Origin: Micromonospora sp. Llam0
GTDB taxonomy: Bacteria; Actinomycetota; Actinomycetes; Mycobacteriales; Micromonosporaceae
NCBI RefSeq assembly: GCF_003751085.1
Contig: NZ_RJJY01000001.1
Span: forward strand, 5,456,001-5,520,000
Reading direction: 5' to 3'
DNA length: 64,000 bases
The position numbers and the translations under genes were made by a program. This document shows positions 37,231-45,148 of the stretch, piece after piece. The notes beneath the pieces are model-generated. The model searched no databases. It saw only the letters and a program-made list of their open reading frames with translations, and had not been told where the DNA came from. Each line of letters starts with the position of its first letter. Position 1 is the first letter of the stretch.

Positions 37231-37665
37231 ATGCAACTCGCTGACGACTTCTGGAGACTGGCGCACCACGACGTGACCGGGAATCCGCGCCTGAACGAAC
37301 GTACGGCCGGACTCGGCCTGGCAGCAGCACTCCTGGGCGAGTTGCTGTGGATCGGGAGGATCAATGTCCGTGACGGACGCCTGTGGGTGGCCGACAAGAC
37401 ACCCCCGGACGATGTCCTCGAACACACCGTGTTGGAGCAGATCATCGCTCAGGCGGTGCTATCGCTCTCCCTGCGGCTGTCGGCTGAGTTCCGTGGACGC
37501 GGAGGCGTGGAACGGCAGACGTATAACGCGCTGGACGACAGCGGACTGCTCCCGATCGAGAGTGTGTTCGATCCAACGGAGGCTGCCGGGCTGTTCATGC
37601 TGGCCTTGGTAGCCGTGCGGGTCGGGGCGGTACCGGAGGAACTGGCTTACATCTGGCGGATCTGA
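37231..37665 (+). CDS. GPP34 (GOLPH3/VPS74-like) family protein
   Basis: This 144-aa protein opens with LADDFWRLAHHDVTG and GLGLAAALLGELLWIGRI, the start of the GPP34 domain, whose eukaryotic members bind phosphoinositide and glycosyltransferases. Actinobacterial copies are numerous and uncharacterised. It is shorter than the usual 200 or more residues and lacks part of the C-terminal domain. It sits at the entry of the glycosyltransferase-containing operon. Confidence 0.75.
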   Translation: MQLADDFWRLAHHDVTGNPRLNERTAGLGLAAALLGELLWIGRINVRDGRLWVADKTPPDDVLEHTVLEQIIAQAVLSLSLRLSAEFRGRGGVERQTYNALDDSGLLPIESVFDPTEAAGLFMLALVAVRVGAVPEELAYIWRI

Positions 37666-37771
37666 CTCCTGCCCGCCGTCGCTGCCGGGGAGGGCGTGGC
37701 GGCGGGCAGGCCACGGGCGGTATCCGCCGAACTTTTCCTTGATTGACCATTAGCGCAATGGCTGAGGAGCC

Positions 37772-38113
37772 ATGATGTCGTCCTCTTTCCCCATTATCGA
37801 CCCGAATCAGCGCCGGCCCGATCGAATCGCGGACGCTGGAACCTACCGCAAGAACGATCCAGTATGGGTATGGGCACCCCGCACTGGCCAGTGGCGGCCG
37901 GGCGTCGTCGACACAAGTTCGGAATTCGCAGTTCTGGTGACCTTCGTTCTTGGTTCTGGCGGCGGAACTGCGGTCGACTCTCTTCTCCCGCGACATGTCA
38001 TGCCGCGTGACGAACGCGACGTGGGGATCGACGGTGGCGCCAGTGACCCGTCACTACCGCGTCGTCCACACACCGTCCGGCCCACATCTACCGGTTCTCC
38101 AATCGTGGCGTGA
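37772..38113 (+). CDS. Small hypothetical protein of regulator-linked type
   Basis: A 113-aa protein whose core RKNDPVWVWAPRTGQWRPGV and ...AVDSLLPRHVMPRDE resembles short SH3-like barrel proteins often found beside XRE regulators and DUF6907 genes in actinobacteria. GAGGAG precedes the paired ATGs at 37772 and 37775; the second has better spacing. It leads a run of closely packed genes to 46234. Confidence 0.6.
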   Translation: MMSSSFPIIDPNQRRPDRIADAGTYRKNDPVWVWAPRTGQWRPGVVDTSSEFAVLVTFVLGSGGGTAVDSLLPRHVMPRDERDVGIDGGASDPSLPRRPHTVRPTSTGSPIVA

Positions 38114-38157
38114 CCTACTTCCTCCAGCACCACTTCAGCATTAGAAAGGATCGCATC

Positions 38158-38523
38158 TTGGACGGACTCGCCCCAGCGGCTTCAGACGGCCTGGGCCACC
38201 CGGTGTGGTGTGATCCGGATCAGTGCACCGTCGCCGGTCCGGCCGAGTTTCACCCCACGTCGGGGCCGCCGGCCCACTGGGGCCGCCAGTACATCTGTAA
38301 CCCGCGTCCGAAGAGGCCCGGCACGGAGGTGACGGTCCAACTGGTGCGCTATCCGGAGGACCCGCAGCCGACCGACTTCATCAGGCTGGAATTGGGTGAT
38401 TTCGAAGGTCGACAGTCGTTCTATTTGCGAATCGACCAGAGTGAGGCGATCGTCGAATCACTGTCAGAGATTCTCGTACAGGCGCAGCGGGATTCCAGTT
38501 CTGCGACGAAAGGATTACTATGA
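38158..38523 (+). CDS. DUF6907-type protein
   Basis: A 121-aa protein is read from TTG 38158, which has AAAGGA 7 nt upstream. It carries HPVWCDPDQCTV near the N-terminus, shared with the gene at 29704-30078, then a beta-rich domain (EVTVQLVRYPEDPQPTDFIR). Function unknown. Its stop overlaps the ATG of the first glycosyltransferase by 4 nt, so it belongs to the operon. Confidence 0.65.
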   Translation: MDGLAPAASDGLGHPVWCDPDQCTVAGPAEFHPTSGPPAHWGRQYICNPRPKRPGTEVTVQLVRYPEDPQPTDFIRLELGDFEGRQSFYLRIDQSEAIVESLSEILVQAQRDSSSATKGLL

Positions 38524-39431
38524 CCACTGTCTTTTCCCCACCCCCTCCTGCGGCACCGCACGGCCATGCGCCACTGCCGCCCATCGTCTGCGCGATCGAT
38601 GACGGCTACGCCAAGCCGTTGCAGGCGTTGATGCGCTCGCTGGCCGCCGCACACCCCGACGCCGTCGGCGAGCTGCGCCTGTTGGTCGTGCATCACCGGC
38701 TGAGCCAGGGCAGCCGAACGGCGTTGGCCCGCGTCGCCAACGAGCTTGGCCTACCGATCCGGCTCGTCGCCGCCGATGGGATCACTGTGCGCGGACCTGT
38801 GTCCGGCTGGGTCAGCCCGGCGGTCTATCTCCGCCTGCAGCTCGCCGAGCTTCTCGATCTCGATGGTGTGGTCCTCTACCTTGACGCCGACGTGCTCGCA
38901 GTCGCCGATCTGCGGCCGCTACTGCGCCGGCCACTACACGGAGCGGCGCTGGCGGCGGTGCGTGACCCGCGAAATCCGCTGGTTGGCGGCGGGATCGCCT
39001 TGCCCGGATGGAGGCGCTTGGGCGTACCCGCTGGGCGGGACTACTTCAACTCCGGCGTCATGCTGATGGACCTCGGGCAGTGCCGCAGGACGGGGCTGTT
39101 CGAGCGGGCGACCCAGTTCCTGGCCAACTTCCCGGACGAGGTACGACTCTGGGATCAGGACGCACTCAACGTGGCGGCTGACGATCAGTGGCTACGGCTG
39201 GACCGCCGGTGGAACACCTTCGTGCTTTCCCCCTTGGTCGACCAGCCCGGCTTCGTCCACACCGACACCGAGCCGGTGATGCCGCTTGCGCAGCTGCTCG
39301 ACGACGAGCACACCGCGGCCGTGCTCCACTTCGCGGGCAGCGACAAGCCGTGGCTTCCCGGCTACCCGGCCGGCCCGGCGCTGCAGCGCTACCGGTCTTT
39401 CCTGCTCGCCACTTCAGAAGCAAGCCGATGA
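38520..39431 (+). CDS. Family 8 glycosyltransferase
   Basis: This 303-aa retaining glycosyltransferase of the GT8 type (LgtC/glycogenin-like) has the metal-binding D122-A-D124 in LYLDADVLAVADL, NSGVMLMDL, WDQDALN and the C-terminal LHFAGSDKPW motif. It has no signal or membrane segment. It should transfer a hexose from a nucleotide sugar. It overlaps both neighbours by 4 nt (ATGA), so it is translated together with them. Confidence 0.9.
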   Translation: MTTVFSPPPPAAPHGHAPLPPIVCAIDDGYAKPLQALMRSLAAAHPDAVGELRLLVVHHRLSQGSRTALARVANELGLPIRLVAADGITVRGPVSGWVSPAVYLRLQLAELLDLDGVVLYLDADVLAVADLRPLLRRPLHGAALAAVRDPRNPLVGGGIALPGWRRLGVPAGRDYFNSGVMLMDLGQCRRTGLFERATQFLANFPDEVRLWDQDALNVAADDQWLRLDRRWNTFVLSPLVDQPGFVHTDTEPVMPLAQLLDDEHTAAVLHFAGSDKPWLPGYPAGPALQRYRSFLLATSEASR

Positions 39432-40978
39432 GCGGCCGGAGTCTGTGGCGACGGCCGGAATTCTGGCTGGCGACCGCAGTGTTGACTCGGCACACCATTG
39501 GTGCCCTCAACCTGCGGAGCACCCTCAAGTTCGCCGCCGTAGCCAGGCCAGCTGACGGCGATGGCGCGCCCACGATTCCGATCCACGTCGTCATCCCAGT
39601 GTTGCGCGAGCAGCCCCACATCCGCCCAGCGCTGGAGTGGTTCGTTCCGCTGTTGGACCAGTTCTCCGGCTCGACGCTCACCATCGTCAGCACCGGCCGG
39701 GAGCAGCGCGAGCGAGAACACATCATCCGGTTGTTGACGGGCTGCCATGTGCAGTCGATCACCCCGGTCCGGTTTCCCCAGTTGTGTAACGCGGAGCTGC
39801 ACGATCTGGTGGATGCCGCAGCCAAGACCCAAAGCGGGGTGCTGACGGAGGCTGCGGCTAGGGAGGTCCTTCAGCGCTTTCCGCTGACCGCGCATGTCGT
39901 TGAGGAGGAACTCGACCGGCTGCTGCGGCCAGCGCACGTGCGTCATGTCCAGTTCGACGGGAACGGCCGCAAGGCAGCCCAGGTCAACCACGCCGCAGCC
40001 AGCCTAGGGAGCGATGCGGTCGGCTACATCGCTGTCTACGATGTCGACTCCCGCCCTGGTGAAAGCCTGATGCGGCGCACTCTGGCGTTCATTGCCGAAC
40101 GGGCCAGCGCCGATGGGCAACTTCCGGCCGTAGTGCAGCAGTCTGCCCGGTTCACCACCGCTGGCACCGGTCCGAGCTGGGCCGACCGGGCACTCTGTCG
40201 CGGTGCCGCCCGGGTGCAGACGCTGTGGACGTTGCGCCGCGAGGTTCCCAGTTTCCGCCGGTTCGCGTGGGCGACCCGGCGTGTCACAGGCGTGCCGCTG
40301 CTGGATGCGGCGATGCGGGGACTTGCCCAGACCGTCGGCCACGGGCTGCTCGTGCGTTGTGATGTCTTTGCCCGGCTTGGTGGCCTGCCGACTTACACAG
40401 TCCTGGACGATCTGCCGTTCGGATACCGCCTGACAGTCGAAGGCATCCCAGTGGACTGCGTGCCAGGACTGGCGGTCGCCGACGCGCCGGAGGACGTGCG
40501 CGACCTTATCGCCCAAGGACGACGCTGGTTCCAAAACTACCTGGATTACCCCCGGTGCGCGGCGCGGGCGCGCGCCGATGCCGTCGGGACCACCGCCGAA
40601 CACGCGGCCATGCTGACCGTGGCGGCCTACCGGGGGCTGGCGTGGCTCGCCGCCGGTCCCGCTACGGCGGCGTGCCTCGTGCTGGCCGCCGGCCGGTTCC
40701 GCCCACCGGTGCGAGTCCTGGCCGCTGCGGCGTTGTGGCTGGGCACAGTCACCCCCGTGCGGATGCTCGCCGGTGCCGAGGGCCGGCACCTGACCGTGCG
40801 GCAGGAGGCCAGCGAGTCCATCGAGGTTCTCGCCGCCTACCTGCTGCGCTCCACCGGCCCGATCGCTGCGGTGGCGGACCGGATCACCCGAGGCGACGCT
40901 GCGCTGTCGCCGAAAACAAACCGGCGCAACACAACGGTCCCACCGTCCGAGGAGGATAGCCGTGATCATCGGGATTGA
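39428..40978 (+). CDS. Membrane-associated family 2-like glycosyltransferase
   Basis: This 516-aa protein starts at ATG 39428, overlapping the GT8 stop. The GT-A fold begins at IPIHVVIPVLREQ, the acidic metal motif is in AVYDVDSRPGES (near residue 205), and the acceptor/processive motif QGRRWFQNY follows. Hydrophobic helices lie between about residues 405 and 450. A long insertion separates the first strand from the acidic motif. It probably adds a sugar at the membrane. The nucleotide sugar is not predictable. Confidence 0.8.
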   Translation: MSGRSLWRRPEFWLATAVLTRHTIGALNLRSTLKFAAVARPADGDGAPTIPIHVVIPVLREQPHIRPALEWFVPLLDQFSGSTLTIVSTGREQREREHIIRLLTGCHVQSITPVRFPQLCNAELHDLVDAAAKTQSGVLTEAAAREVLQRFPLTAHVVEEELDRLLRPAHVRHVQFDGNGRKAAQVNHAAASLGSDAVGYIAVYDVDSRPGESLMRRTLAFIAERASADGQLPAVVQQSARFTTAGTGPSWADRALCRGAARVQTLWTLRREVPSFRRFAWATRRVTGVPLLDAAMRGLAQTVGHGLLVRCDVFARLGGLPTYTVLDDLPFGYRLTVEGIPVDCVPGLAVADAPEDVRDLIAQGRRWFQNYLDYPRCAARARADAVGTTAEHAAMLTVAAYRGLAWLAAGPATAACLVLAAGRFRPPVRVLAAAALWLGTVTPVRMLAGAEGRHLTVRQEASESIEVLAAYLLRSTGPIAAVADRITRGDAALSPKTNRRNTTVPPSEEDSRDHRD

Positions 40979-41594
40979 GGGGGTGAGCTGTACTGGCAAG
41001 ACCACGCTGTCGGCCCAACTCGCCCAGCGGCTGCACAACCCGCTGGTGATTCCCTGCTACTACCACTGTGCCGCCGACCCCAGCCAGCTTCCCGCCCCAT
41101 CGGCGACGACCGCAGACGAACAGATGGCCGCGCTGGCAGCCTTTCTCGACATCGAGGCGCGGCGGCGACGACTGGCGATCCAGGCTCACGATCAGGGCAG
41201 GGACGTGATTCTCGACCGGACAGTCGACACGCTGCTCGCTCACTCCCACGCCGTGGGCCGCTTGCGCGGTTTCGACACCGACGCCGCCGGTCGCGCTTTG
41301 GTGCTGGCCAGCTCGATCGTGGTGCCGGACTTGACGGTGCTGCTGCACGCCCCGGCCGAGGTCATCGAACAGCGGGCAGCCCGGCGGACTGCCATGCCTC
41401 GCATCTTCTACGCGCCGCCTTTCGCTGCGGGGTTCAACGCCTATTTTTCCGGTCCGATCTCCCCGACGGTGATCCGCTTCGACAGCGCCGGTGGGCTCGA
41501 TGACCTCACCTCGGCCGTCGCCGAGCAGGCCGAGCGGTTGCGTGCTCGCGTCGCGCAAGGGCAAGCCCCAGCGGCGGTCGAGGCGACGACGTGA
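40962..41594 (+). CDS. P-loop kinase, thymidylate-kinase-like
   Basis: This 210-aa protein has Walker A GVSCTGKTT at residues 7-15 and a DRT motif (VILDRTVDTLLAH) at the place where nucleoside monophosphate kinases have their DRY/DRF segment. An Arg-rich EQRAARR lid follows. AGGAGG is 6 nt before GTG 40962. It could phosphorylate a nucleotide, a sugar or a cyclitol; the surrounding pathway favours a small sugar-like substrate, by inference. Confidence 0.75.
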   Translation: MIIGIEGVSCTGKTTLSAQLAQRLHNPLVIPCYYHCAADPSQLPAPSATTADEQMAALAAFLDIEARRRRLAIQAHDQGRDVILDRTVDTLLAHSHAVGRLRGFDTDAAGRALVLASSIVVPDLTVLLHAPAEVIEQRAARRTAMPRIFYAPPFAAGFNAYFSGPISPTVIRFDSAGGLDDLTSAVAEQAERLRARVAQGQAPAAVEATT

Positions 41595-42574
41595 ACACGG
41601 TCATCATCGGCTGCGGCGCGATCGCCTCGCGGTGGCTTCGGACGCTCAGCGCCGATCCCCGCGTCCGCGTCACCGCGTTCGTGGATCCCGACGCCACGGC
41701 CGCGCAGCGGCTGGATGTTCGGCATCCCGGTGTGGCAGCGCGGTGGTTCCCCGACCTGGCGGCCGCCCTCGCCGCCGTTGACGCCGAGGTGGCGGTCAAT
41801 CTCACGCCACCGGCGTTGCACGCCGCTGTGTCGCGCAGCGCTCTGGCGGCAGGACTGCATGTGCTGTCCGAAAAGCCGCTGGCCACCAGCCTTGCCGATG
41901 CCAGCATGCTGGCCGGGATGGCCGCCGAGCGCGGCCTGCTGCTCGCAGTGATGCGCAACCGTGCCCGCGACGGCCAGTTCCTGCAGTTCCGGGACCTGCT
42001 GCGCCAGGCTACGGAGGGACCGCTCATGGTTACCGGAGACGTCCTGGTCAGCCTGCCGGACCCCGGGTTTCGCAGCAAGACAAGTTTGCCGGTGACCACC
42101 GACCTAGCCGTGCACGCGTTCGACCAGCTGAGCGAGCTGGTGCCGGCACCTGCGGTGCAGGTCTGCTGTACCGAGACGCCGATCGGGTTCGTCGGCCCTC
42201 ACGGCGGCCTCGCCACCATGATCGTCACATTCGCAGACGGTTCTCTCGCCAGCTACCGCGTCGGGTACACCGGGCCGCAGCTGCGCACTCCGGCGAATGG
42301 AATCTGGCGGGTCGAAGCACACGGGTTCGCAGCCCGTTGGGACGGCGCGGGCACTGTCACCGCCTGCGCCGGCCGTCAGGACAGCGATCGCCTGATCCAC
42401 CTGCTGGACACACCACCGGGATACCGGCTGTGCATCGACGCGATGGTCGACGCGCTGCACGCCGGAACCGCCGCACCGCCGCCGCTGGCCCCGATCGCTT
42501 TACTCGACGCTGCGCTGACCTCGGCGCGCACAGGCCGCCCGGCCCCAGTCGCCCCGGCGTGGGAACGGTCATGA
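41591..42574 (+). CDS. Gfo/Idh/MocA-family oxidoreductase
   Basis: This 327-aa NAD(P)-dependent dehydrogenase has the Rossmann GCGAIASRW at the N-terminus, the E94-K95-P96 catalytic motif (VLSEKPLA) and a DLAVHAFDQ segment with the His of the family's DxxxH motif. Members oxidise sugars or inositols at ring hydroxyls: NtdC makes 3-oxo-glucose-6-phosphate, IdhA makes scyllo-inosose. With the downstream aminotransferase this suggests a ketone made for amination. It overlaps both neighbours by 4 nt. Confidence 0.88.
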   Translation: MNTVIIGCGAIASRWLRTLSADPRVRVTAFVDPDATAAQRLDVRHPGVAARWFPDLAAALAAVDAEVAVNLTPPALHAAVSRSALAAGLHVLSEKPLATSLADASMLAGMAAERGLLLAVMRNRARDGQFLQFRDLLRQATEGPLMVTGDVLVSLPDPGFRSKTSLPVTTDLAVHAFDQLSELVPAPAVQVCCTETPIGFVGPHGGLATMIVTFADGSLASYRVGYTGPQLRTPANGIWRVEAHGFAARWDGAGTVTACAGRQDSDRLIHLLDTPPGYRLCIDAMVDALHAGTAAPPPLAPIALLDAALTSARTGRPAPVAPAWERS

Positions 42575-43503
42575 TCGGCAGCGACTCCTACACCGCAGCT
42601 CGTGCCGCGCTGGCCAGGGCAGAGCCGGCAGCCGACCGGGCCGGGCTGACCCTGTTGTGCGGCGGCGCGGACAACCGGCTCTACTCGGCAACCACCGCCC
42701 ACGGCCCAGTGATGATCAAACTACGCCGGCACCAGGCCGCACGGTACGACGTCGCGGCCTGGGCGAGCGCCACCCTGGCGGCGGCAGGCGTCCTCGTGCC
42801 CCGCATTCTCTGGTTCGACCAGCACAGCTGCGTCGAGACCCGGTGCCCTGGGTTGCCGCTCGCCGATCCGGCGGGCGACGTAAACCTGGCCGCCGCAGAT
42901 ACTGCCGTCGCCCGGCAGGCCGGCAGGCTGCTACGCCGCGTCCACGCGACCGCGGTCGACGGTTTCGGGCAGCTCGACGCCGACGGACACGGCCGACATC
43001 CGTCGATGCGCAGCTGGCTACTCGGCGGCCGCACCTGCGCGATCCCTTCGCGGATCGCCGGCGTCAGCTTGCCAACGCTGGAGGCCCGGGCGCGCCGCGC
43101 CCTGATACAGCACGCCAGGAACTGCGACGGTGTTGCCGCGCGACTGGTCCACGGCGACTGGGCCGCACGGCACGTCATCGCCGACGCCGGCCGGGTCACC
43201 GGACTTGTCGACCTGGAGAGCGTGCGCGGAGCCGACCCGCTGACCGACCTGGCGGGCTGGTCGCTGCAGGAGCCGCCCGAGTTGACCACCGCGCTGTTCG
43301 ACGGCTACTTCGACCAACCGCCGAGCCTGCAGATCCGCTACCGCCTCACCGTATACCGCCTGCGTATCGCCACTTCCTTGCTGCATTGGCACGCCCGCCA
43401 GGGCAACCCACAAACGGTACGCCTGCGCGCCGCGCAGTTGGCCGCCGACCTCGACGACCTCCACCACGGAGCTCCGCGCGCGATCCCGCGCCTGGCCATC
43501 TGA
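42571..43503 (+). CDS. Phosphotransferase-fold protein with altered catalytic motif
   Basis: This 310-aa APH-fold protein has the nucleotide-binding Lys in VMIKLRRHQ, catalytic H194-G-D196 and an acidic D214-L-E216 site (LVDLESVRGADPLTDLAGW). The Asn that normally follows HGD by five residues is His (H201, HGDWAARHV), and the metal site is DLE instead of DxD. It may still be a kinase with changed metal binding, or a binding protein. It starts inside the stop of the preceding dehydrogenase (ATGA). Confidence 0.8.
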   Translation: MIGSDSYTAARAALARAEPAADRAGLTLLCGGADNRLYSATTAHGPVMIKLRRHQAARYDVAAWASATLAAAGVLVPRILWFDQHSCVETRCPGLPLADPAGDVNLAAADTAVARQAGRLLRRVHATAVDGFGQLDADGHGRHPSMRSWLLGGRTCAIPSRIAGVSLPTLEARARRALIQHARNCDGVAARLVHGDWAARHVIADAGRVTGLVDLESVRGADPLTDLAGWSLQEPPELTTALFDGYFDQPPSLQIRYRLTVYRLRIATSLLHWHARQGNPQTVRLRAAQLAADLDDLHHGAPRAIPRLAI

Positions 43504-43532
43504 CCCGCACCACCGATGTGAAAGGGAACCAC

Positions 43533-43925
43533 ATGACCGTCATCCACACCGCTGCCCGCCAGCGGATCACCCCGGACAGCAGACCGCCTGGCTTCCCGGT
43601 CCAATCAGCTGGGATGTTCGTCATCCGCTCCGACGGCACCGCCACCTTCGACCGCCACTACCACGATTTCGACGAGTTCTGGCTCGTCGCCGCAGGAACC
43701 GGCACGGTCCAGGTCGGCGACGAGCAGCATCACATCACGGCCGGAGACATCATCTTCACCGCCGCCGGACTGGACCACGACGTGATCGCCGTCGCCGAAG
43801 AGCTGCGCGTGTTCTGGCTGTCCCTGCCACCGGCCCCAGGCGGCAGCGGCGCACACCTGCACCGCACCGAACACGACGCGATCAAACACGCCGTACGGGT
43901 CGTCGCCGCAGGCGGGCCGCGATGA
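43533..43925 (+). CDS. Single-domain cupin
   Basis: This 130-aa protein has AAAGGGAA before ATG 43533. Cupin motif 1 is RHYHDFDEFWLVAAGTG, with His-x-His-type metal ligands changed to HYH...E, and motif 2 is ITAGDIIFTAAGLDHD. Possible roles are sugar ketoisomerase, epimerase or sensor. It is shorter than FdtA-type 3,4-ketoisomerases and not clearly one of them. It overlaps the aminotransferase gene by 4 nt. Confidence 0.8.
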   Translation: MTVIHTAARQRITPDSRPPGFPVQSAGMFVIRSDGTATFDRHYHDFDEFWLVAAGTGTVQVGDEQHHITAGDIIFTAAGLDHDVIAVAEELRVFWLSLPPAPGGSGAHLHRTEHDAIKHAVRVVAAGGPR

Positions 43926-45124
43926 CCGCCGTCGCTCCGCTAGTCAAACTTCCGTTCCCGAAGCAGCCGAAGTACGGACCAGCCGAGCGTGCAGCCGTCT
44001 TGCAACTGCTCGACACCGGACACCTGTCGGAGACCACCCGAGGCCCGGCGACCGCCTCAATCGAGGACGCCTTCGCCGCCCTAGCCGGCACCGCCTTCGC
44101 GTTGTCGTTCAACTCCGGCACCGCCTCACTCAAGGCCGCCCTACACGCGGTCGGTGCCCGTCCAGACGCCGGCGTGCTCATGTCACCGATGACGTGGATC
44201 TCGCCGATCACCGCTGCGTTCCAGGCCGGGAGCTTCCCGGTATTTGCCGACGTCGGGGCCGAGTCGGCCAACCTCGATACATCCGCGCTCACGGAATCGG
44301 GCGACGTCAGCGCGGTGCTCGTCACGCACGCCTGGGGCCTACCCGCCGCCATGGAAACACTGACCGCAGTCGCCGCAGTCCCTGTGGTCGAGGACTGCTC
44401 CCACGCCCACGGGGCACGCCACGCCGGCAGCCCAGTCGGCTCCTGGGGCACCGCCGGATGCTTCAGCTTGCAGGAGGCCAAGTCGGTCTCCGGCGGCGAG
44501 GGCGGCATCCTGACCACCAACGACCAGGCCGTCTACGAACGGGCTATGAGCCTCGGGCATCATCCTCACCGCCTGCAGGCCGAGTTGACCCTGCCCGAAC
44601 TGGTGGCGACCGCCGACACCGGCGCAGCACACAAATACCGGATGCCGGCTCTGTCGGCGGTCATCGCCCGGCAGCAGCTGGCGAGCCTGCCACAACGCAT
44701 GGCGGCCTCCGAGGCAAACCTCGCGATCCTGCGTGACGTACTGCACGACCACGCCGCCCCGATCGCCGTGCCCGATCCCGGCCCAGGCAGCGTCCGAGGC
44801 TGGTACGGCACCCCGCTACGGCTTCTTCAGCCCGGCGCCGACGCTGAAGCGCTGCACGAAACCTTTGCCGCGCAAGGCATCCCCGTACGGCGCATCTACC
44901 CGGACTGGCTGGCCAGCCCGCTGCTGCACACTCCGGCGCTGCTGCACCGCTACTGGCCACACCTACAACACAGCCCATGGCGGCCCCCAGACCCAGGCGC
45001 GTTCCCCCACTACCGGCAAGCACGCCGCAGCACCCTCATCCTCAAGATCCCCACCGTGGCCGCCGATGACTACATGGCCCAGGTCGGCCAGGCCCTGGTT
45101 CACGTGCTGACCCACCGTTCCTGA
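43922..45124 (+). CDS. DegT/DnrJ/EryC1-family aminotransferase
   Basis: This 400-aa PLP enzyme aminates keto sugars or keto cyclitols. The PLP phosphate is held by NSGTASLKAAL, the Asp pairing with the pyridine nitrogen is D158 (VVEDCSHAHGA), and the Schiff-base Lys is K187 (SLQEAKSVSGGEGG). Relatives include the scyllo-inosose aminotransferases of aminoglycoside pathways and NtdA of kanosamine synthesis. The Gfo/Idh dehydrogenase three genes upstream could supply its ketone substrate. Confidence 0.9.
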   Translation: MTAVAPLVKLPFPKQPKYGPAERAAVLQLLDTGHLSETTRGPATASIEDAFAALAGTAFALSFNSGTASLKAALHAVGARPDAGVLMSPMTWISPITAAFQAGSFPVFADVGAESANLDTSALTESGDVSAVLVTHAWGLPAAMETLTAVAAVPVVEDCSHAHGARHAGSPVGSWGTAGCFSLQEAKSVSGGEGGILTTNDQAVYERAMSLGHHPHRLQAELTLPELVATADTGAAHKYRMPALSAVIARQQLASLPQRMAASEANLAILRDVLHDHAAPIAVPDPGPGSVRGWYGTPLRLLQPGADAEALHETFAAQGIPVRRIYPDWLASPLLHTPALLHRYWPHLQHSPWRPPDPGAFPHYRQARRSTLILKIPTVAADDYMAQVGQALVHVLTHRS

Positions 45125-45148
45125 CCCACCGCCCCAGGAGGTCCACCG

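Noticed and set aside
36493..37425. A 310-codon minus-strand frame
   Set aside because: Low-complexity composition and overlap with two plus-strand frames that have better protein character.
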